Assembly: GCF_007713465.1 (NCBI RefSeq)
Contig: NZ_VMSG01000008.1
Location: 1-64,000, forward strand
Reading direction: 5' to 3'
Origin: Pseudomonas sp. H3(2019)
GTDB lineage: Bacteria; Pseudomonadota; Gammaproteobacteria; Pseudomonadales; Pseudomonadaceae
DNA length: 64,000 nucleotides
The number at the start of each line of letters is the position of its first letter. The stretch's first letter is position 1. Shown one piece after another: positions 58,488 through 64,000 of the stretch. The translations under genes and the position numbers were made by a program. The notes beneath the pieces are model-generated. The model was given only the letters and a program-made list of their open reading frames with translations. It did not search any database and had not been told where the DNA came from.

Positions 58488-59188
58488 AGTTCGGGATCAC
58501 CTTCCACCGAAGCCACGACAGTCTGCTGCCGTTGATTTTGCGCCACTACTAACTGGAGCTTTCGCGGGTTCCAATTGCTTCCACGAGAAGGCGGGTAGAG
58601 TCCCTCTTTGATCCAGGTCTGAATACGGTTCCAGATGATGGCCAAGCTGAGATTTTCAGGAGCCTCGTCAGCATCTCCGCCGTGAGGAGATTTCATTTCT
58701 TCGGCAACCAACATGGCGATGTCCAGCATCGCAATGCTGTCTGCCAGGTCGACCTGATGCTCCTCCATCAAATGCGTCCATCTGTACCAGAGGTCGGCAT
58801 CGGTCTCTTCGCTGAACTCACGCCAACGGCCACGGCGTGCCGTAACGCCCATCATCAGACGTTGAAGGGCGACGTCCTGAGGGGACAGGCCGAAGAACTG
58901 TTGCAGCATGTGGGTGGTCGCTCCCAAACGCAGAGCGCGTTCAATCATGCGGACTTCCTCATCGGAGCGTTGTGCCCCGGTAAGGATCTTTTTCACCATC
59001 TCCCCGTCAATCGTGACGCTGCACCACGACACTGGCGTATTGAGCAACAAGCTCAATGCAGATGGCTGCTGGAGCTGGGCCAGGATTTCTGGCTCCAACC
59101 CCATTTCAATGCAGCGTCTCAGCTGGCCGTTGCGGACGTTATGCAGCACCTGAGAAAGAATGGCCTCGTTTATAGGTGTCTTGGACAT
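58484..59188 (-). CDS. DUF2857 family ICE protein
   Basis: A 234-residue protein: MSKTPINEAILSQVLHNVRNGQLRRCIEMGLEPEILAQLQQPSALSLLLNTPVSWCSVTIDGEMVKKIL. The FlhC-like helical domain (RMIERALRLGATTHMLQQFFGLSPQDVALQRLMMG) is typical of DUF2857, and the family is conserved in SPI-7/PFGI-1 backbones next to STY4528. It may be a transcriptional regulator by its FlhC-like helix-turn-helix; that is an inference. The stop overlaps the rep gene ATG. GGGAGGAG lies ahead of the ATG. Confidence 0.83.
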   Translation of the reverse strand: MSKTPINEAILSQVLHNVRNGQLRRCIEMGLEPEILAQLQQPSALSLLLNTPVSWCSVTIDGEMVKKILTGAQRSDEEVRMIERALRLGATTHMLQQFFGLSPQDVALQRLMMGVTARRGRWREFSEETDADLWYRWTHLMEEHQVDLADSIAMLDIAMLVAEEMKSPHGGDADEAPENLSLAIIWNRIQTWIKEGLYPPSRGSNWNPRKLQLVVAQNQRQQTVVASVEGDPEL

Positions 59189-59216
59189 TACGGCTCCTCC
59201 CTGCGATCACTCGACA

Positions 59217-60956
59217 TCAGCTTTCAGCCGGTGGCGTTGTTTCACTGATGGACATGATTTCCAGGTCGATCAGCCGTCTGGATAGGCGAATGATGCGGAA
59301 GAGCTTTACGAGGGCTCCGTCGCTCAACCTGCCTGAATCGTTTGGATGCAAGTCTTTGGTCGTGGGCTGTCCCAACAGCAATTGACCGAGCCCTGCGGCA
59401 AATTCAAAGTCTGCAAGTGCGTCTTGGGGCAGATCGTTTTGCTGTTGAATCATGTTCAAAGCGATGGCGATCGAACCGCTCAAAGACTGGAGCAGGGTCA
59501 GGGTGTGCTGTGCTGTAGCATTGACCTCAACCTCTCCCTCCGGGTGTCTATAGCTGAAACCAATCCCTCCATCGACCTCGAAGATCTCACCTGGCGCGTT
59601 GACTGAGGCAGCAACTTCGCGCGCGAGTTGAGCTATGTGCAGGCGAAGCCCGTCGGTGGTGTCGATCTCTCGCTCTATGTACCAAAGGTCGGAAATCGGA
59701 TGAAGGCCACCGGCTTGAACAGGGATCGCCACCAGAGCGTTGGCCTCGAAGTCTGGGAGTTGTTCTCCTTCCATGGCTGCGAGCTGCTGTTTGACGTGCA
59801 AGACCCTGGGAGAGGTCGTCACTGGACTGGCAATATGTCCATCCAGTCGAGCTTGCTTTTCTTCAGCGTTGAATTGCTTTGGCGGAACAGTCTCTGTTGA
59901 CGGCTTTTGCGGCGGTTGTTTTGGCTTCTGTTCGTTGGCAGGAGAGGGAAGTGCCGGCTGTGCGTCATGGGTAACGGTAATTTCTTCTGGAGACGTGCGC
60001 TGGAAAGCTCCATCGGTATCAGAGGCTCCAAGCACTTCCTGCGGCATTTCGAGTATGGGGACCGATCTGCGGAGCTGATCCTGGTTTTGGGTGATCTCCA
60101 GGAGAATGGCTTCGTAGCCGAGGCCCAAAGGCTCTTTAATCTGATGAATCAGTTCATCCTGGAAACGCTGCAGCAGAAATTCGTTTGCCTCGCCTTCAAA
60201 TTGAGCCAGCACGTCCTGAAAGATCAGATCGAAGTCCAATGACTGGCCTTCTTCTTGATAGTTGCTTTCCCAGCACTGAAGGGTGGTTTTTCGCAGGGCT
60301 AACACTTTAGAGATGCGATCAACACCGAGCCCCGAGTAAAGAAGGCCTGGGACTGCTGGAAGGAGGTAACGGATGGTGTCCTGCATCCGGCTCAAATGAG
60401 AAGGGGATACCGGGTATCCGTCGGCCTTGAGGCGTCGCGAGAGCTCACGTAATGAAACTGTTTCACCAGCCTCTTCTTCGTAGAGCGCTCGTGCTTTATC
60501 GACACCTATGGCGCGTTCGATAAAGAGAAGTTGCCCCTGAAGATCGTTCTCGGCCAAGTGGCCTGTCAGGGAGATGATCTCACCCCGCACTGCATCCCAC
60601 GGTCGAAACAGAGAGTGAAACCTGAAAAACTTGTCATCCCCGGTTTCTCTGTACAGCTCGTTGAGGATGGCCAAGCGGGTGTTGCCGCCGTTCCTGATTC
60701 GAAACTTGTCCTCACCGGGTCGTCTGGTGACCGGTGGAGGAGTATCCAGGCCGCGCTGCCGAATCGATTCCTTGAGTTCGTCGTACTTTGGGTTGCGCGT
60801 GGTCCTTGGGTTGGTATCCCACGGGAGCGTTTCATCCAGCGTCAATACCATCGGAGTGTCGACGATAGGATCGCTCATGCGCTGCGCTACGGGCGCCTTC
60901 TGCTCGAATGACGGTTTCAGAAGCTGCTCTTTCATGGAAGCGAGTGACGGCTTCAT
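59217..60956 (-). CDS. parB: PFGI-1 class ICE ParB-family partition protein
   Basis: A 579-residue ParB-like protein. The N-terminal ParB/Srx motif region is [43 protein letters not shown] and [17 protein letters not shown] (the equivalent of the ParB CTPase box). The central HTH is [32 protein letters not shown]. The long Pro/Glu-rich linker and C-terminal domain are family-specific. It binds centromere-like sites to partition or maintain the excised circular ICE; its partner parA is probably beyond the right end. The stop/start overlap with the Arc-like gene is four bases. Confidence 0.9.
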   Translation of the reverse strand: MKPSLASMKEQLLKPSFEQKAPVAQRMSDPIVDTPMVLTLDETLPWDTNPRTTRNPKYDELKESIRQRGLDTPPPVTRRPGEDKFRIRNGGNTRLAILNELYRETGDDKFFRFHSLFRPWDAVRGEIISLTGHLAENDLQGQLLFIERAIGVDKARALYEEEAGETVSLRELSRRLKADGYPVSPSHLSRMQDTIRYLLPAVPGLLYSGLGVDRISKVLALRKTTLQCWESNYQEEGQSLDFDLIFQDVLAQFEGEANEFLLQRFQDELIHQIKEPLGLGYEAILLEITQNQDQLRRSVPILEMPQEVLGASDTDGAFQRTSPEEITVTHDAQPALPSPANEQKPKQPPQKPSTETVPPKQFNAEEKQARLDGHIASPVTTSPRVLHVKQQLAAMEGEQLPDFEANALVAIPVQAGGLHPISDLWYIEREIDTTDGLRLHIAQLAREVAASVNAPGEIFEVDGGIGFSYRHPEGEVEVNATAQHTLTLLQSLSGSIAIALNMIQQQNDLPQDALADFEFAAGLGQLLLGQPTTKDLHPNDSGRLSDGALVKLFRIIRLSRRLIDLEIMSISETTPPAES

Positions 60957-61189
60957 GCTTCTGCTCCAGCTTTGTTGGCTGAAGTTGAGCCAGCGAGCAA
61001 TTGGTCGATGATTCGGTGCGCACGCTCAAGAGAGGATTCGAGCTCTGCAGTACGCTCCAGGCGATGGACGATTTCCGAATTCATTGATCGGGTGTTCTCA
61101 CGCGCCTTTTCTGCAATACGGCTTCTCATGCCGTCAGGAAGACGGACTACGAATTTTTCTTCGTTTTGACGTTGTGGTTGGTTGCTCAT
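60953..61189 (-). CDS. Arc-family ribbon-helix-helix DNA-binding protein
   Basis: A 78-residue RHH protein, [67 protein letters not shown]. The beta strand [10 protein letters not shown] and the two helices match Arc/Mnt repressors. ATG 61189 has GGAG 7-10 nt ahead; the annotated frame begins four codons earlier. It overlaps parB by four bases and probably represses or co-regulates the maintenance operon. Confidence 0.87.
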   Translation of the reverse strand: MSNQPQRQNEEKFVVRLPDGMRSRIAEKARENTRSMNSEIVHRLERTAELESSLERAHRIIDQLLAGSTSANKAGAEA

Positions 61190-61224
61190 GGCGGTCTCCA
61201 ATTCTTGATCGGTTCGGATTCTTT

Positions 61225-62226
61225 TCAGCGGCGCTTCAGCTGGTCGAGGAGCTGCGTCGGGACCTGGCGGATTACCAACGTCGCCTGTTCCTCGTCGTAT
61301 TCGATCTTGGAACCGAGCAAATGCGCTTCGAAGCTGATGGACAGGCCTTCGGCCTTTCCGGTGAACCGGCGAAATTTGTCGAGGGTCCGTTTGTCCACGG
61401 GGATCTCCTTCGACAAACCGTAATCATTGGCACGAAGATGCTCGACGAACGCTTGGGGATGGTCTTCATCCAGTAGCTCTGAGAGTTCTTCCAGACCCAT
61501 GGGCTCACCGAGCTTTGTCTGGCTGCTGGCGTAGTCCACCAGGGTCTTGGTCTTCTCCCGGGCGGAGTCTTCCGGCAGATCTTCGCTTTCGACGAAGTCA
61601 CTGAAGGCCTTGAGCAGGGTGCGGGTCTCGCCGGGGCCATCGATGCCTTCCTGGCATCCGATGAAGTCACGGAAATACTCCGACGCCTTTCTGCCGCCTT
61701 TGCCTTTGATGAAGGAGATGTACTGCCTGGATTGCTTGTTGTTCTGCCACTCCGAAAGATTGATCCGCGCCGCCAGGTGTAATTGACTCAGATCCAGATG
61801 TCGCGATGGAGTCACGTCGAGCTCATCGGTCACTGCAACGCCTTCACTGTGGTGCAGCAGGGCAATGGCCAAGTAATCGGTCATGCCTTGCTGGTAGTGC
61901 GCGAACAGCACGTGGCCACCGACCGAGAGATTTGATTCCTCCATCAGCTTCTGCAGATGCTCCACCGCCACTCGGCTGAACGCCGTAAAGTCGTTGCTGC
62001 CATCGAGGTATTCCTTCAACCAGCCGCTGAGCGGATGCGCTCCGGACTCAGCATGGAAGAAACCCCAGGCCTTACCCTGTTTGGCGTTGTAGCTCTCGTT
62101 GAGGTCCGCGAGCATGCTCTCGATGGCCTTGCTCTCTGCCAATTCCGATTCGCGGGCATGAAGCACTGCCGGCATGCCATCTGGTTTTTTGTCGATCAAG
62201 TGGACAATGCAATGACGAATAGGCAT
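61225..62226 (-). CDS. yejK: YejK-type nucleoid-associated protein
   Basis: A 333-residue NdpA/YejK family protein. [61 protein letters not shown] fits the N-terminal domain, and [55 protein letters not shown] the central part. It associates with DNA structure; ICE and plasmid copies may buffer the effect of incoming DNA on the host nucleoid. The ATG at 62226 overlaps the HicA-like stop by one base. Confidence 0.85.
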   Translation of the reverse strand: MPIRHCIVHLIDKKPDGMPAVLHARESELAESKAIESMLADLNESYNAKQGKAWGFFHAESGAHPLSGWLKEYLDGSNDFTAFSRVAVEHLQKLMEESNLSVGGHVLFAHYQQGMTDYLAIALLHHSEGVAVTDELDVTPSRHLDLSQLHLAARINLSEWQNNKQSRQYISFIKGKGGRKASEYFRDFIGCQEGIDGPGETRTLLKAFSDFVESEDLPEDSAREKTKTLVDYASSQTKLGEPMGLEELSELLDEDHPQAFVEHLRANDYGLSKEIPVDKRTLDKFRRFTGKAEGLSISFEAHLLGSKIEYDEEQATLVIRQVPTQLLDQLKRR

Positions 62227-62462
62227 CAACGTGCCTCCTGTGAAGGTTGAGATTGGAGGCGATCGGCACGACGCAGTTGAGCTCTGGCATTGAGCTCTGA
62301 GCGGTGATCACTGGCGGTCGAAGATGTGAAAATCGGGGTTAATCCCTGTTTCGTGAACTTGATATGCCCACCCTGAGTCCGAGAGACACTCCAGCCATTG
62401 GCGATGGCAAAGGCCACCAAAAGACGAAGGTTTTGCCGAGCGATGCGAATAGAGCTGCTCAT
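62226..62462 (-). CDS. HicA-like protein without an adjacent HicB
   Basis: A 78-residue protein, [67 protein letters not shown]. GWxVxRTxGGHxxF with the active-site His and TxxSTASDHR match the HicA mRNA interferase fold (dsRBD-like). No HicB antitoxin lies next to it; its operon neighbours are yejK and another ICE gene. It may be an orphan toxin, a co-opted RNA-binding protein, or controlled by a distant antitoxin. Short overlaps on both sides show it is part of the operon. Confidence 0.78.
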   Translation of the reverse strand: MSSSIRIARQNLRLLVAFAIANGWSVSRTQGGHIKFTKQGLTPIFTSSTASDHRSELNARAQLRRADRLQSQPSQEAR

Positions 62463-62980
62463 TCGGTGTGCTCCCGTTCTCCGAGTACGTTTCCAACCTG
62501 GATAGCGATGATCTCCGGCTGGTGATCAGGAAACTTCGCACCCAAGTCAGTCAGGAATTCACCGGTAGCCTCGCGTGGCCCGGGAATGCGAAATACGACC
62601 GTGCAGTGTTGAACATCCAAATGCGGCTCAAGGTGTGCCATGACGGCAACCTTGAGAGAGCAGGTGTTCAAGTACCGAGGAACCCAGACTGCCCAGAAAT
62701 AATTGGAAAGAAGTGCAGCAGCGCACACGAGCTCCACCGAAACAGTTCCGGATGTAGTGGGGGCCATGACGATGTAACCGAGGTCCTCGAGCTCCTGAAG
62801 GTCAGGTTTCATACAGGCGGTGACTACGGTGCTGTGGTCACGTGCCAATCGGCTGATTACCTGGGCAAGCGCATCCAGTTCGACGGCGTTGACGCCTAAG
62901 CTGTGCGCGTGCGCTACCGTTGAGCTAACAAACGGGCTACCTGCAGGTATCAGAGGAAAGAGGGCTGCGTTACTGCGCAT
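62459..62980 (-). CDS. Hypothetical ICE protein (173 aa)
   Basis: MRSNAALFPLIPAGSPFVSSTVAHAHSLGVNAVELDALAQVISRLARDHSTVVTACMKPDLQELEDLGYIVMAP is followed by a Cys/Ala-rich segment (VSVELVCAAALLSNYFWAVWVPRYLNTCSLKVAVMAHLEPHLDVQHCTVVFRIPG). No family is recognised. ATG 62980 has GGAGG ahead. It overlaps its upstream neighbour by 11 bp and ends four bases into the HicA-like gene, so it is a tight operon member. Confidence 0.65.
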   Translation of the reverse strand: MRSNAALFPLIPAGSPFVSSTVAHAHSLGVNAVELDALAQVISRLARDHSTVVTACMKPDLQELEDLGYIVMAPTTSGTVSVELVCAAALLSNYFWAVWVPRYLNTCSLKVAVMAHLEPHLDVQHCTVVFRIPGPREATGEFLTDLGAKFPDHQPEIIAIQVGNVLGEREHTE

Positions 62981-63158
62981 CGGCCACCTCCTGCAGTTCC
63001 TCGATGTGGTAGCTGCCGCACGTAGGGCACTGCAGTACCTCTTCTTCACCGTGTGGTGATGTAGAGACTGGGATGCAGTGACGGACCTGGTGCAATGGAA
63101 AGTGCGAGTTGCAGCTGCTGCACCAATGGGTAATTTGATTCGCTGACTGAGTGTTCAT
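62970..63158 (-). CDS. Small zinc-ribbon-like protein
   Basis: A 62-residue protein, MNTQSANQITHWCSSCNSHFPLHQVRHCIPVS, then EEEVLQCPTCGSYHIEELQEVADAQ. Two CxxC pairs (WCSSC, QCPTC) suggest a zinc ribbon. ATG 63158 has AAGGAG at 7-12 nt and overlaps the dnaB stop by four bases. It may act with the helicase. Confidence 0.68.
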   Translation of the reverse strand: MNTQSANQITHWCSSCNSHFPLHQVRHCIPVSTSPHGEEEVLQCPTCGSYHIEELQEVADAQ

Positions 63159-64000
63159 GCATAGGCTCCTTGCCACGTGCTGGCACTGAGGTTCGCAAAG
63201 CGAGTTTGACTCGGGATAAATGCGGTTCGAACAGAGCCTGTCGGGCCATTTCGCTGCTTACCGAGAATGAGTTCGGCAATGCCTTTGAACTCGCTTTGCG
63301 GGTTGTAGACCTCGTCTCGGTAGACGAACATGATCACGTCCGCATCTTGTTCAATGGCGCCGCTATCCCGCAGATCTGCGTTAACCGGTCGCTTGTTTTG
63401 ACGCTGCTCGAGGGATCGGTTGAGTTGAGAAAGCGCGATGACCGGGCAGTCCATCTCTTTGGCCAGCCCTTTCAACGCCCGGGAAATCACGCTGATTTCG
63501 TTGGCTCGGTTTTCCTGCCCAGGACAGTTCATGAGCTGCAGATAATCGACCATGATCAGAGCGGGATGCCCGTATTTACGCGCGGCTCGTCGAGCCTTTG
63601 CCCGTAAGGCAGCAGGTGTGAGGCCAGATTCATCGTCAATGACAAGGCGATCGCCATAACCGTTCATACGGCTTACAGCAGAAGTCAGCTTTGGCCAGTC
63701 CGCATCTTCAAGAGCACCCGTCAGGAGATTGCGCAGATCTAAGTGCCCCAATACTGCGAGGAGGCGATAGATCAGCGCTTTGGCAGGCATCTCCAGGCTG
63801 TACACCTGAACGGTCTTTGCTTTTTCCTTCTGCAGGGCAGCGTCAACAAAGTTGAGGGCTAGCGAGGTCTTTCCCATGGAGGGGCGCGCTGCGAGGATGA
63901 TCAGATCAGCGGGTTGCCAACCAGTGGTCATTTCATCCAGGTCATCCAGCCCTGATGGGAGCCCGGTCAATGTCACGTTGCTGTTGAAGTGTTTATCAAT
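63155..64000 (-). CDS. dnaB: DnaB-type replicative helicase, 5' end outside the window
   Basis: The frame continues past 64000 (IDKHFNSNVTLTGLPSG). The C-terminal RecA-like domain is complete: Walker A ARPSMGKTSLALN, LVIDDESGLTPAALRAKARR, Walker B LIMVDYLQLMNCPG, RALKGLAKEMDCPVIALSQLNRSLEQRQNKRP with RDSGAIEQDADVIMFVYRDE, ending in RTAFIPSQTRFANL. It unwinds DNA for element replication. PFGI-1-class ICEs carry dnaB beside parA at one end, so the attachment site may not be far beyond the window. Confidence 0.92.
   Translation of the reverse strand: MDKHFNSNVTLTGLPSGLDDLDEMTTGWQPADLIILAARPSMGKTSLALNFVDAALQKEKAKTVQVYSLEMPAKALIYRLLAVLGHLDLRNLLTGALEDADWPKLTSAVSRMNGYGDRLVIDDESGLTPAALRAKARRAARKYGHPALIMVDYLQLMNCPGQENRANEISVISRALKGLAKEMDCPVIALSQLNRSLEQRQNKRPVNADLRDSGAIEQDADVIMFVYRDEVYNPQSEFKGIAELILGKQRNGPTGSVRTAFIPSQTRFANLSASTWQGAYA

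Noticed and set aside
1..64000. CRISPR arrays
   Set aside because: No regularly spaced identical direct repeats with unique spacers were seen; the palindromes at 57653-57811 are within a gene and only four.

Overview
The window reads as Pseudomonas DNA: the gene families, moderate-to-high GC, Pseudomonas-style cus and ars operons and strong GGAG-type ribosome sites all fit. Most of it is a large integrative and conjugative element (ICE) of the PFGI-1/pKLC102/SPI-7 type. Both ends run off the window: an RND copper-efflux adaptor is cut at base 1, and a DnaB-type helicase is cut at base 64000.

Layout. (1) Bases 1-6.4 kb hold a copper/silver cargo region: cusCB, small periplasmic or membrane Cu-associated proteins, an F510_1955 BNR-type protein, and a cytochrome b plus molybdopterin oxidoreductase pair. 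(2) 6.5-13.3 kb is an arsenic operon: an ArsN-like acetyltransferase, two ArsC-type phosphatase-fold proteins, ArsR, Acr3, ArsH, a tyrosine phosphatase, and the GAPDH/ArsJ organoarsenical export pair. (3) 13.6-17.7 kb is a stand-alone T6SS effector cassette: a VgrG fused to a DUF2235 lipase, followed by an overlapping DUF2931 immunity-type lipoprotein. (4) 17.9-25.6 kb (minus strand) is ICE backbone: SNF2-type helicase, DUF6094 methyltransferase, DUF3275, DUF3577 and small unknowns. (5) 25.9-28.6 kb is a low-GC insertion carrying a HEPN-motif protein and a DUF6988-like protein, next to a broken tyrosine recombinase. (6) 29.4-41.2 kb (minus) is a type IVB conjugative pilus operon pilL-N-O-P-Q-R-S-T-V-[fkbM]-M. 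(7) 41.5-50 kb is an accessory block: SEC-C/nuclease-like protein, small membrane proteins, an SNF2 helicase plus PcfJ-like pair, and a HEPN/Toprim-associated protein. (8) 50.2-64 kb (minus) is the replication and maintenance module: topoisomerase, SSB, DUF3158, TIGR03761, STY4528-type Rep, DUF2857, ParB, an Arc-like protein, YejK, a HicA-like protein and DnaB.

The most unusual signals are not proteins. Nearly every transcription-unit start between 20.1 and 25.6 kb on the minus strand is preceded, 19-37 nt before the AUG, by a short H-type pseudoknot. The sequences differ but share a GGGCC linker and a TTTCTC-like tail, with G-U wobbles that only make sense on the mRNA strand. Next to two of these leaders lie two diverged copies of a larger (~150 nt) non-coding element that can fold as two consecutive pseudoknots plus a terminal hairpin, with compensatory base changes in at least five stems. 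In addition, the STY4528-type rep gene contains four 17-bp palindromes read in three different codon frames, which implies selection on DNA (iteron or operator). A second 17-bp palindrome, TGTTGCGGSCCGCAACA, occurs four times near backbone genes and is a candidate partition or operator site for the ICE ParB or another ICE regulator.

All of this was read by eye. Product names come from recognised motifs and gene order; no search or folding program was run.
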